Origin: Cyclobacteriaceae bacterium
GTDB taxonomy: Bacteria; Bacteroidota; Bacteroidia; Cytophagales; Cyclobacteriaceae
Assembly: GCA_030589835.1 (NCBI GenBank)
Contig: JAUUZS010000018.1
Span: forward strand, 1 to 16,438
Length of the DNA stretch: 16,438 nucleotides
Direction of reading: 5' to 3'
The translations under genes and the position numbers were made by a program. The notes below the pieces were generated by a model, which saw only the letters and a list, made by a program, of their open reading frames with translations, was not told the DNA's origin and searched no databases. This document shows, one piece after another, positions 7,324 to 14,710 of the stretch. Position 1 is the first letter of the stretch. Each line of letters starts with the position of its first letter.

Positions 7324-7776
7324 TTAGGTTAAGCGGGGAGGCGCGCGTAATGCAATTGCTCCGGGTCTAAAAAGCGGATTTATGAGAAAGGATATATTAT
7401 CTGTTTGGTAGGTTATATTTGGAGGTCGGAGAAATTGCTTTGTAATGGATTCAGATAAAGCAAAGTCCAGCGCTTGCTGATTTGGCGATTCAATATAATT
7501 TGCAACCCTGACTAAGTCAAAATCATCTGTGGCAAAGTGATGATAATGTTGTGGGAAATCATGATCATGCTGATCATCTGTCGGGATATCCTTTTCATGA
7601 TCATGTGGTAAATCGTAATGATCATGCGTATGATGGTGATGATGGCCAGTTTCATCATGTTGATGAAAAGAGGATTCATTCGCCACGCTCTCATGATGGT
7701 GATGCGGAATCACCTCATGAAGTACTACCATAAAAAATGATAGCAATAAAGATATAGCGTATAATACGATTTTCAC
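7324..7776 (-). CDS. His-rich secreted or membrane-anchored protein of the metal locus
   Basis: A 150-residue protein starting with GTG at 7776. An N-terminal hydrophobic helix (about 4-22) is followed by VIPHHHHE and then dense His clusters (HQHDETGHHHHHTHDHYDLPHDHEKD and on to about residue 82; 24 or more His in total). The C-terminal half (about 85-150) is less biased, with aromatic and proline residues (QFLRPPNITYQTDN, FRPGAIALRAPPRL). I recognise no named domain. Proteins of this layout are found beside metal-efflux operons in Bacteroidota, so a role in binding Zn, Ni, Co or Cu in the periplasm is likely by context. The GTG is preferred because it keeps the hydrophobic segment; the next Met (residue 16) would remove most of it. 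Confidence 0.7.
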   Translation of the reverse strand: MKIVLYAISLLLSFFMVVLHEVIPHHHHESVANESSFHQHDETGHHHHHTHDHYDLPHDHEKDIPTDDQHDHDFPQHYHHFATDDFDLVRVANYIESPNQQALDFALSESITKQFLRPPNITYQTDNISFLINPLFRPGAIALRAPPRLT

Positions 7777-7781
7777 GAGGG

Positions 7782-7804
7782 CAAATATACTAAAATTTGC
7801 AAAT
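7782..7804 (-). promoter_or_regulatory. Candidate promoter -7 element and operator of the His-rich gene
   Basis: On the minus strand TATATTTG (7789-7782) matches the Bacteroidota -7 consensus TAnnTTTG only 5 nt before the GTG start, so the transcript would be leaderless or nearly so. Upstream is the palindrome ATTTGCAAAT (7795-7804), and GCAAAT (7781-7786) also pairs with ATTTGC (7795-7800). A good -33 TTG at 19 nt is lacking, which fits an activated or weak promoter. Inference. Confidence 0.4.
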
Positions 7805-7895
7805 GATAAAATTTCAATTCGATAAATCGCGATGAAATGTCGATAGCATTTTTCATTCTTCGCTTACTAAATACCGTGGCTGGAGGGTAAAGACA

Positions 7896-7909
7896 ATGCA
7901 AATTTGCAT
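7896..7909. promoter_or_regulatory. Perfect 14-bp palindrome ATGCAAATTTGCAT
   Basis: A perfect dyad in the gap between the csp gene and the His-rich gene. It shares the GCAAAT half-site with the palindrome at 7795-7804, about 100 bp away. It could be a second site for the same regulator. No regulator gene is in the window. Confidence 0.4.
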
Positions 7910-7967
7910 CTACTTTTTATTGGCCAATCTGGCCTTTAGGACGTTACAATCATATTTTATTGGACAT

Positions 7968-7998
7968 TAAAAAAGCCATCGTTTAAGATGGCCTTTTT
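7968..7998 (-). terminator. Rho-independent terminator of the cold-shock gene (bidirectional)
   Basis: On the minus strand, AAAAGGCCATC and GATGGCTTTTTT form a stem with a 6-nt loop followed by a T-run, 27 nt after the csp stop codon. The A/T tracts on both sides would let it also stop plus-strand transcription. Confidence 0.8.
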
Positions 7999-8024
7999 AA
8001 TGATAGTCAATACATAAACTAAAT

Positions 8025-8216
8025 TTAGTCTACTATCTTTACGTTTACAGCGTTCATACCTTTTTGTCCTCTTTCCATATCGTATTCAACCTTATCGTTT
8101 TCACGAATCTTGTCAATTAGGCCTGAGGAATGCACGAAGATATCTTCACTTGAATCGTCTGGCTTAATGAATCCAAAACCTTTGGTTTCATTAAAGAATT
8201 TTACTGTTCCTTGCAT
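8025..8216 (-). CDS. cspA: Cold-shock domain protein (CspA family)
   Basis: A 63-residue single cold-shock domain, an OB-fold that binds single-stranded RNA and DNA and acts as an RNA chaperone. It begins MQGTVKFFNETKGFGFI. The RNP1-type motif KGFGFI is at 12-17 and the RNP2-type motif DIFVHSS at 25-31, with the aromatic residues F8, F9, F14, F16, F27 and H29 that stack on bases. Length is normal for the family. It is monocistronic: an efficient terminator follows, and 282 bp without a gene precede it, enough for the long 5' leader that cold-regulated csp mRNAs often have. A small hairpin, ATTCC/GGAAT (8300-8316), falls in that leader. Cold regulation itself is not proven by the sequence. Identity is secure. 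Confidence 0.95.
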   Translation of the reverse strand: MQGTVKFFNETKGFGFIKPDDSSEDIFVHSSGLIDKIRENDKVEYDMERGQKGMNAVNVKIVD

Positions 8217-8498
8217 TGTTTAACTTTTTAAAATAATAAATAATTGATAGTAGCATCTAGTTCAAAATAATAACTTGTAATTTACCTATTTATTTTTTTA
8301 TTCCGGATAAAGGAATGAAGTGTAACAAATGATTGTGAAATTAAAAGATTGGATTATTTTTAACTAAAACTTTATTCCTGCGTAATTTAGTAAATGCTAC
8401 ATCGCTAACCTAAAAAAATATCATAAAGATTTATTTTCGGTCCGATCAACGCACAAAACAAGCCAAATCATGTTACATTTTCCGACTTCAATATCCCA

Positions 8499-9614
8499 TT
8501 AACCTGCCTTTTCATATTCAGAAGTATCTACTCCCATTTCCTTAAGCAACTTTATTGAATTGGCTTTCACGTTTGCTGGAGGATCGAGGGATAATGATTT
8601 CTTAAATGCCTTGATGGCTTTTTTTTGCTCACCCATAGTTTTATAACACTCACCCAGGCTATCAAATACGTTTGCATTTTGTGGATTTTTCTCCGTATTT
8701 AACTTGAAATATTCCAGTGCCTTTTCATGGTCTCCTTTTCCCATTACAGTATAACCCATAAAGTTTAACTGCGCATTATTTGCAAGTGAGGCTGCTTCAT
8801 CGTATTGCGCACTGCTTGGTTTTCCCATTTGCTCAACCAATTGCGCCTTTACAAGCACTGTATTAAAGTTTTTAGTATTTGCAATGGCTTTATTGATCCA
8901 AACCAATGCCTCGTCATGGTTGATGTTTTTCTGAACACAATACCTGGCGGCGGACATATACCCCTGCCAGCCAAAACCTGTTACGGATCTCAACTCGTTC
9001 CTGGCATTGGCGAGAACGATTTCATCTACCGCAAATTCAATCCTGAAAGGGAATCGTTTCTTCTCCCAATCCAAGACCACAGAGGCCGAGTTGGCATTAA
9101 TATCGACAAAATCAAAGGTCAATCGCTCAGTGTGATCTATTTCTGTTGTGCTTACCTTCACTCTGAGCTGGTCTTCTTCCTGATTATAAAAATAACTTCC
9201 CCACGATGTCGCGTTTTTAGAAAAAATAATGTCAGCAGTACCTGCCTCGTGAATGCCTATAAATAACCCATAGGTCCCGGCAGGGATTGTTTTTCCCTGG
9301 ATCGTAGCATCATCGGAAAATGTAATGGTGGTATTCTCATTCGCTCCTGCTCTCCAGGGGGCTGCAGTTGCTGGCCCGAATCCCATATTTATATAACCAT
9401 AATGTGCTATTGGAGTGCCCCATATCTTTCTCCCTTTCACCGATGGCCTCGAGTATTTGACGGTAACTTTCGATAAGCCAAGGGTCTGGCTCACCTCCGC
9501 TTCAGGACTAGGTGTCCTAGGTATTGTAATGGTTTGTGCTTCAATATCATTGATCATGAACATCAAGGAGAGGAAGCCAATGAATGCAATTCGAATACGT
9601 GTTGCTTTGGTCAT
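8499..9614 (-). CDS. Exported DUF2911-domain protein with C-terminal TPR repeats
   Basis: A 371-residue protein with a signal peptide (about 1-26, cleavage likely at IEA|Q). A DUF2911 domain (about 30-195) follows, recognisable by VTVKYSRPSVKGRKIWG, PWRAGANENTTITFS and GKTIPAGTYGLFIG. The C-terminal third (about 225-365) contains tetratricopeptide-type helices, clearest in FKLNTEKNPQNANVFDSLGE and the next repeat ending FKKSLSLDP. DUF2911 has no established biochemical function as far as I know. The combination with TPRs is common in Bacteroidota periplasmic proteins and suggests protein-protein contacts. It stands alone, divergent from the EamA permease gene, with a 209-bp A+T-rich gap. No operon partner is visible. 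Family confident, role unknown. Confidence 0.9.
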   Translation of the reverse strand: MTKATRIRIAFIGFLSLMFMINDIEAQTITIPRTPSPEAEVSQTLGLSKVTVKYSRPSVKGRKIWGTPIAHYGYINMGFGPATAAPWRAGANENTTITFSDDATIQGKTIPAGTYGLFIGIHEAGTADIIFSKNATSWGSYFYNQEEDQLRVKVSTTEIDHTERLTFDFVDINANSASVVLDWEKKRFPFRIEFAVDEIVLANARNELRSVTGFGWQGYMSAARYCVQKNINHDEALVWINKAIANTKNFNTVLVKAQLVEQMGKPSSAQYDEAASLANNAQLNFMGYTVMGKGDHEKALEYFKLNTEKNPQNANVFDSLGECYKTMGEQKKAIKAFKKSLSLDPPANVKANSIKLLKEMGVDTSEYEKAG

Positions 9615-9823
9615 GGCACTAAATGTTAGGTTAATATTAAATTTTTACTAAATCTAATGATCGACGAATCCAGATCACAGAAAACTACATAATAGCGGAA
9701 ATAAATATTGATGGATGCCCGTAAGCGTGGATAGATGGGAAAATTAATTTTTTAAAAATATTTTTTATCTGCTCTATTAGCCATTATCTTTCAATTTTTG
9801 GAGCCTCACTAAAAGAAGTATAC

Positions 9824-10684
9824 TTGGAACAAGAAGATACAAATATTAAACCGGGAATTGAAGCTGCCGCAGCACTGATATTGATGGCTGGTGTTCCTGT
9901 GTTTATCAAATTTACCTCCGCAAATCCGCTTACCATTGGCCTATTCCGTTTGACAATCGCTACGATGCTAATCAGCCTGTTTTTTATTTCTCATAAGAAT
10001 GGCCGGCCACTCCATAAGACGATGATACTCCCATTACTTGCCATTGGAATTCTTTTTGCGGTACATTGGGTCACCTACTTTCTGAGTATAAAAAAAGCTA
10101 CAGCATCTATTGGAATTTTAGGCATTTCAACCTATGGGATACACTTGATATTTTTGGGATGGGCTTTTCGAAAAGACAAACCCGGAATATTCGACCTGCT
10201 TGCTTTAGTGCTTGCTATTTTGGGGACCTTTCTGATCGTACCTGAATTTTCCTTTTCCAATAGCACGACCACAGGCCTTATGCTGGGTATTGTAAGTGGC
10301 TTTTGCTTTGCCCTCTTGCCAATACTGCATCAAAAATATCATTTTATACCTGATAGAACCAGGATATTCGGGCAGTTCTTTTTTGCCTGGATTGTTTTTA
10401 TGTTTTTTATACCCTGGACAGATTGGCAACTCGAATCATCGGATTGGTGGGCCTTATTATACCTGGCTATTCCAGGTACATTCATTGCGCATTCGCTTTG
10501 GGTGCGCGTGACGACAAGGGTATCAACTACCGTGTCAAGCCTGATTTTTTATCTGATTATCCCAATGACTATGCTGATTAGTTACTTCTGGCTGAAGGAG
10601 CCCATGCCACCACAAAAAATCATGGGTGCGCTTTTGATCGTTGCAGGAAATTTACTCAGCATTTCTAAAAGGCTAAAAAGGTAG
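9824..10684 (+). CDS. EamA/DMT-superfamily permease
   Basis: A 286-residue inner-membrane protein with about ten hydrophobic helices in two EamA repeats (about 14-135 and 150-283). Recognisable features are the first-repeat stretch NPLTIGLFRLTIATMLI, the THSLW-like AHSLWVRVTTRVSTTVSSL, and the closing GALLIVAGNLLS. DMT permeases move metabolites, amino acids or drugs, and the substrate cannot be inferred here. The start is TTG at 9824, giving an 11-residue cytosolic lead before helix 1. No in-frame ATG or GTG lies between the previous stop and this point that would keep the helix, and the first internal Met (residue 22) would cut it. It is a single gene, divergent from the DUF2911 gene and convergent with feoB. 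Family secure; start moderately sure. Confidence 0.88.
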   Translation: MEQEDTNIKPGIEAAAALILMAGVPVFIKFTSANPLTIGLFRLTIATMLISLFFISHKNGRPLHKTMILPLLAIGILFAVHWVTYFLSIKKATASIGILGISTYGIHLIFLGWAFRKDKPGIFDLLALVLAILGTFLIVPEFSFSNSTTTGLMLGIVSGFCFALLPILHQKYHFIPDRTRIFGQFFFAWIVFMFFIPWTDWQLESSDWWALLYLAIPGTFIAHSLWVRVTTRVSTTVSSLIFYLIIPMTMLISYFWLKEPMPPQKIMGALLIVAGNLLSISKRLKR

Positions 10685-10883
10685 GCGAAAATAGATTTCC
10701 TTAATCAGGACAAGTAAGGGATTGATATTAGATCGGTAAAAGATTAATGAAAGATTGATTTGTCTAATCCCTCTATCAGTTCAACTTTATTCAAACTTTG
10801 AATGAGAAATCCTCTGAATCAATATTTATATTTTGCCAAAAAAAGTAAAACTACCAGAGATGAGGCTCTAATTAACTATTTTT
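10685..10883. other. Convergent intergenic gap with inverted repeats
   Basis: Between the permease gene and feoB, AGGGATT and AATCCCT (near 10717-10772) form a long-range inverted pair around GATTGAT/GATTAAT-type repeats. ATTCAAACTTTGAAT (10789-10803) is a perfect short dyad. Either may help end transcription, but neither has a clear U-tract. Confidence 0.3.
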
Positions 10884-13109
10884 CTAAAACCGCCAAATGA
10901 AGGCGATTGAAGCGGTTAGCAATATCCCTAAAACAATAGGTAAAAAAGTAGATACAAGGGTCCACTTCAGGCTTTTGGTTTCTTTGTAAATGGTAAAAAT
11001 CGTAGTACTACATGGATTGTGAATTAAACTAAAAAGCATCAGGTTAATGGCAGTCAAAAGGGTCCATCCCCCATTTTTAAGGATTGACTCCAGTGAGTCG
11101 ATAGAATCTGTCTCAAAGATTACTCCTGCCCCTCCGGCATTCTCCTGACTTCCGGTCATCAACACGATAAGCATTAAAATAGTGGGGATTACAATTTCAT
11201 TGGCCGGGATCGCCACAACATAGGCAACAAGAATAATTCCATTTAATCCAAGGAACCATCCGATAGGCTCCAGGGAGTTAATCATATGTGCAGCAATTGG
11301 ATCGCCACCAATATTTACATTGGAAATCAACCAGATAATAGCTCCTGCAGGAAGGGCGAATACGATGGCTCGCCAAAGCACAAATAAGGTGCGATCGATC
11401 AATGAAGTATATAATGTTTGCCAAAACTTAGGAATACGATACGAAGGGAGCTCCAGGCTAAAGACCGAGGGTTCTCCCTTTAATACGGTATTTGATAAGC
11501 CCCAGGAAATCACAAACGTCAGGAATACCCCAAATATAGCTACACCTACTACGGCCATTGCCGAAACAAATCCCGCCAAATGTGCAGGGACCAAGGCGCC
11601 AATAAAGATCGTAGCCACCAAAATCTGGGTTGGCCATCTCCCATTACAAATGGCAAAATTATTGGTAATTATTGCGATAAGCCTTTCTCTTGGCGAATCG
11701 ATGATCCTGGTGGCCACCACCCCGGCAGCATTGCAGCCGAACCCCATCATCATCGTCATGACCTGCTTGCCATGAGCACCGGCTTTTTTAAAAAGATTAT
11801 CCATATTGAAGGCGACCCTGGGTAAATATCCGAAATCTTCCAGCAGGGTGAACATCGGGAAAAATATGGCCATTGGAGGTAACATCACACTTATCACCCA
11901 AGCGGTAGACAAATACATTCCATCAATTAAAAAACCACTTAACCACCACGGGAAATGAAGTGCTTCGGCTGCCCCTTTCAGTAGTGGATGAATGTACCCC
12001 ACCAGCAAATCAAAGAGCAATGCGGATGGCACATTGGCACCAGCAATCGTCAGCCAGAACATAAATGCGAAAAGCAAAAACATGACCGGATACCCAAATA
12101 ATGGACCCATGAATATCTTGTCAAGAAAATGATCCAGGTCAAAACGACGCTTTTCCCCAAGTTTCAAGATAGATTTATCAGCTATTTTCTCCGCTTCATG
12201 AAATGTTCGCTCTACTATTTTATCATGAAAATCCCCTGGCAATTGCGCTTTAATTTTTTTGGCGGATTCTAAAACCAACCTGGCATTGGGCTCAGAAGCG
12301 GCCTCTCCTGACCTACCGGAACTGGAATAATTTTTTATCAGCTCTCCGTTTTCCAAAGATTCAATAATACTATTATCTTGATCAAGAAGCCTTACTGAAA
12401 GCCATTTTGAATTTGGCAACCCCGGAAACTCCTTCTCCAGTACTGCATTCAATTCATCAATTGGTGAGGCGATCTCTGCGGGAAAATCATATATAGTTTT
12501 GGGCTTGAGGGATTGAGTGGAAGTGGCAATTTTTTCTATGCCAGTCAAAAGGTCATAAATCCCCGTCTGGTCTCTTGCCGCTGTCAATACCACCGGAACA
12601 CCCAATTCATGTGAAAGGATTTTTGCATCAATCTGGATGCCTTTTTTCTTAGCTTCGTCTATCAAATTGACACAAACTATTGCCCGTGAAGAAATTTCCA
12701 GCATTTGTAGCACAAGGTTCAGGTTGCGCTCCAGGCGCGTGCCATCAACTACAACTACCGTTACGTCGGGCTTTCCGAAAAGCACAAAATTTCTGGCTAT
12801 TTCTTCTTCCAGGCTAGAAGATATCAGCGAATATGTTCCGGGCAGATCAATAACTTTATATTTGCTGTCATGAAAAAAAAAGCTGCCCTCAGAGCGTGCC
12901 ACGGTTTTTCCCGTCCAGTTGCCGGTGTGTTGTTTAAGTCCTGTTAATGCATTAAATATCGTGCTTTTCCCGGTGTTAGGGTTTCCAGATAATGCAACTA
13001 TATAATCAGAATTCGCAGCATTTACGCCAAGTTTTTCAAGATATATTTTATCGTGTATCGGGCAGTCTGCACAGTTCTTATGCGAAGGATCAATTTTTGA
13101 GGGGGACAT
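10884..13109 (-). CDS. feoB: FeoB-type divalent metal (ferrous iron) transporter, variant gate subtype
   Basis: A 741-residue FeoB. An N-terminal extension carries CADC (13-16). The G domain has G1 GNPNTGKS (42-49), G3 DLPG (88-91), G4 NLID (148-151, for N-K/M-x-D) and G5 near 176, followed by the GDI helical region (about 210-330). The membrane domain starts at about 332 with two Gate regions. It takes up Fe2+ across the inner membrane, powered or gated by nucleotide binding. The gates differ from E. coli-type FeoB: GCNAAGVVATRIIDSPRER (458-476) for GCNVPA, NNFAICNGRWPTQ (483-495) for N-x-F-x-S-C-G-A-R, ANEIVIPT (636-643) for AKE-x-V-x-x-T, and NPCSTT (698-703). This resembles the subtype I associate with clostridia. 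Manganese is a possible alternative substrate, as known for one Porphyromonas FeoB. FeoA is 10 bp upstream. Confidence 0.93.
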   Translation of the reverse strand: MSPSKIDPSHKNCADCPIHDKIYLEKLGVNAANSDYIVALSGNPNTGKSTIFNALTGLKQHTGNWTGKTVARSEGSFFFHDSKYKVIDLPGTYSLISSSLEEEIARNFVLFGKPDVTVVVVDGTRLERNLNLVLQMLEISSRAIVCVNLIDEAKKKGIQIDAKILSHELGVPVVLTAARDQTGIYDLLTGIEKIATSTQSLKPKTIYDFPAEIASPIDELNAVLEKEFPGLPNSKWLSVRLLDQDNSIIESLENGELIKNYSSSGRSGEAASEPNARLVLESAKKIKAQLPGDFHDKIVERTFHEAEKIADKSILKLGEKRRFDLDHFLDKIFMGPLFGYPVMFLLFAFMFWLTIAGANVPSALLFDLLVGYIHPLLKGAAEALHFPWWLSGFLIDGMYLSTAWVISVMLPPMAIFFPMFTLLEDFGYLPRVAFNMDNLFKKAGAHGKQVMTMMMGFGCNAAGVVATRIIDSPRERLIAIITNNFAICNGRWPTQILVATIFIGALVPAHLAGFVSAMAVVGVAIFGVFLTFVISWGLSNTVLKGEPSVFSLELPSYRIPKFWQTLYTSLIDRTLFVLWRAIVFALPAGAIIWLISNVNIGGDPIAAHMINSLEPIGWFLGLNGIILVAYVVAIPANEIVIPTILMLIVLMTGSQENAGGAGVIFETDSIDSLESILKNGGWTLLTAINLMLFSLIHNPCSTTIFTIYKETKSLKWTLVSTFLPIVLGILLTASIAFIWRF

Positions 13110-13119
13110 TCAAGGGCTT

Positions 13120-13404
13120 TTAGATTGCCGAAATCTGGATTTTACTTGCCTGACTTTTTCTTAAGGCTATTAATCCTCCCTTAATGCGATAGGCTGTTGG
13201 ATCATTAAAAGGACTGCTGATTTCTACTTCCACTAAAGAGCCTGGTACAAATCCTAAATCCATTAATCGCTGGCGCTCAATACCAAAACAATCCGCTGCG
13301 ATGCTTTTTATTGTCCCTTTCTGGCCAGGAATTAACTCCGAAAGTATTGCTTTAGATTCTTTAAGGATACTATTTCCTTTCTTTTTAAATATATCTAATA
13401 TCAT
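13120..13404 (-). CDS. feoA: FeoA, SH3-like partner of FeoB
   Basis: A 94-residue protein with the FeoA SH3-like beta-barrel at about 20-92. Family features are LSELIPGQKGTIKSI, a mid-region GIERQRLMDLGFVPG with the conserved RL-x-x-LGF-x-PG motif, and the closing segment AYRIKGGLIALRKSQASKI. FeoA is a small cytosolic protein that works with FeoB in ferrous uptake, probably by contacting its cytosolic domain. The first 18 residues (basic, KKKGNSILKESK) extend slightly beyond the usual 75-85-residue family length. It is the promoter-proximal gene of feoAB, 10 bp before feoB, with a well-formed promoter and operator upstream at 13440-13469. Confidence 0.93.
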   Translation of the reverse strand: MILDIFKKKGNSILKESKAILSELIPGQKGTIKSIAADCFGIERQRLMDLGFVPGSLVEVEISSPFNDPTAYRIKGGLIALRKSQASKIQISAI

Positions 13405-13439
13405 TTTTAAGTCATTTAAAATTAATTACCCCTGCTATG

Positions 13440-13469
13440 CAAATATAACATTCGTTATATCAAAACCAA
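13440..13469 (-). promoter_or_regulatory. Bacteroidota-type promoter of feoAB (TTG-N19-TATATTTG)
   Basis: On the minus strand TTG (13469-13467) is followed after exactly 19 nt by TATATTTG (13447-13440), matching the Bacteroidota -33/-7 consensus and spacing. The predicted transcription start is near 13434, giving a leader of about 30 nt before the feoA ATG at 13404. Confidence 0.75.
13443..13460. promoter_or_regulatory. 18-bp palindromic candidate operator in the feoAB promoter
   Basis: ATATAAC-ATTC-GTTATAT is a perfect 7-bp inverted repeat with a 4-bp centre. It covers the half of the -7 box nearest the spacer and extends into the -33/-7 spacer, so a bound dimer would block RNA polymerase. 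A DtxR/MntR- or Fur-family metal repressor is the expected binder of a feo operator. The exact family is not decided by this sequence. Confidence 0.65.
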
Positions 13470-13629
13470 ATATTCTGTCTGTATAAATATTTTTTTAGGC
13501 GCATCTAAAAATATAAACCGATTTAAATCAAAAATGTTTCATGATTCCAGAAAAAATTAATTTTTTTTTCATCAAATCCATTCATTTCTCTTAATACCAC
13601 TATTTACCATATATTAGCAAGCTTAAATA

Positions 13630-13770
13630 GTGTCTGTCCATAAAGTCTGCTATCTGCGTTACGCTTGCTCTCAAAATGGTCATTTACGAAATGTAAACTC
13701 ACATTTTTCGAGCTACGCAAGCCTTGATAGCAGACTTTCTGAACCAGACACCGACTTTATAGTCAGACAC
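13630..13770 (+). mobile_element. 141-bp MITE-like element, copy 1 (upstream of ttcA)
   Basis: The element starts GTGTCTGTCC and ends GTCAGACAC, and is flanked by a 6-bp direct repeat TAAATA (13624-13629 and 13771-13776), a probable target duplication. A second inverted pair is nested inside: AAAGTCTGCTATC (13642-13654) and GATAGCAGACTTT (13726-13738). The centre has a short palindrome (CATTT-ACG-AAATG). It has no coding capacity, so it would need a transposase in trans. It ends 15 bp before the ttcA ATG and is 131/140 identical to the copy at 14571-14710. Confidence 0.85.
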
Positions 13771-13785
13771 TAAATAGGAATTGGT

Positions 13786-14583
13786 ATGGATATAAATTTG
13801 CTGGAAAAATCACATATGAAGTTAGTGCGCGGTTTGAGGCGCGCTGTATGGAAGGTTGATGAGGCGTTTAATATAGTTGACGAAGGGGACAAAATACTGG
13901 TTTGCCTTTCCGGCGGGAAAGACAGCTATACGATGCTGGATATGCTGGTAAATATCCAAAAAGGCAGTGAAAAAAAATTTGAATTAATTGCCGTTAATTT
14001 AGATCAAAAACAGCCCGATTTCCCAAAGCATATCCTTCCTGAATTTCTGGAGCACTATGGTATCCCATATAAAATATTAGAAAAGAATACCTACAAAATC
14101 GTCCGCGAAAAATTAGGTGAAAATAAAACCATGTGCAGTCTCTGTTCCCGGTTACGCAGAGGTACAATTTATGAATATGCAAAAAGCATTGGAGCCAATA
14201 AAATTGCCCTGGGACATCATCGTGAAGATGTGCTGGAAACCTTTTTTCTTAACCTTTTCTTTGGTGGCAAGCTGGAGGCAATGCCTCCGATATATGACAC
14301 TGACGATAAACTGCTCAAGGTAATTCGTCCATTCATTTATTGCCGTGAAGCACAGATTCAGGAATATGCCGAGCTGCGTGAATTCCCGATTATTCCGTGT
14401 AATCTGTGCGGTGCTCAACCAAAGTTACAACGTCAAATCATTAAGGGAATGTTGAACGATTGGGAAGAAACATATCCCGACAGGAAAGAAATCATTATGA
14501 CATCGCTAAAAAATGTGCACTTTTCACATCTTTTGGACAATAATGCATTTGATTTTCAGGGGCTAATTAATGTCTGTCCATAA
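13786..14583 (+). CDS. ttcA: TtcA, tRNA 2-thiocytidine(32) synthetase
   Basis: A 265-residue cytosolic enzyme that thiolates cytidine 32 of certain tRNAs in an ATP- and Fe-S-cluster-dependent reaction. The PP-loop SGGKDS (42-47) binds ATP. Cys117 and Cys120 (MCSLC) and Cys205 (PCNLC) match the three cluster ligands known in E. coli TtcA, and Cys208 is also present. LGHHREDVLET (142-152) is the second conserved block. The protein is shorter than the roughly 311-residue E. coli enzyme because the tail after HLLDNNAFDFQGL is missing. The last codons (VCP) and the TAA stop come from the MITE-like element that begins at about 14570. The catalytic core is whole, so activity is likely. The ATG at 13786 lies just after another copy of that element. 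Confidence 0.92.
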   Translation: MDINLLEKSHMKLVRGLRRAVWKVDEAFNIVDEGDKILVCLSGGKDSYTMLDMLVNIQKGSEKKFELIAVNLDQKQPDFPKHILPEFLEHYGIPYKILEKNTYKIVREKLGENKTMCSLCSRLRRGTIYEYAKSIGANKIALGHHREDVLETFFLNLFFGGKLEAMPPIYDTDDKLLKVIRPFIYCREAQIQEYAELREFPIIPCNLCGAQPKLQRQIIKGMLNDWEETYPDRKEIIMTSLKNVHFSHLLDNNAFDFQGLINVCP

Positions 14584-14710
14584 AGTCTGCTATCTGCGTT
14601 ACGCTTGCTCTCAAAATGATCATTTACGAAATGTAAATTCACATTTTTCGGGCTACGCAAGCCTTGATAGCAAACTTTCTGAACCAGACACCAAGTTTAT
14701 GGACAGACTC
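14570..14710 (+). mobile_element. 141-bp MITE-like element, copy 2 (ends ttcA)
   Basis: Same orientation as copy 1 and exactly 940 bp away, 9 mismatches in 140 aligned bases with no gaps. GTCTGTCCATAAA (14572-14584) is inverted perfectly at 14696-14708, so its outer ends are better conserved than those of copy 1. No obvious target duplication remains. It overlaps the last codons and stop of ttcA. Confidence 0.85.

Noticed and set aside
7512..7733. ORFs on both strands inside the 150-residue His-rich gene
   Set aside because: Reading frames in His/Asp repeat DNA are open by composition; only the 7776-7324 frame has a membrane segment.
11320..11825. Plus-strand ORFs antisense to feoB
   Set aside because: Shadows of the conserved transporter frame with no own signals.
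13630..14710. Composite transposon carrying ttcA
   Set aside because: The elements are short and non-coding, and a target duplication is seen directly around copy 1 alone, which fits independent insertions better than one composite unit.
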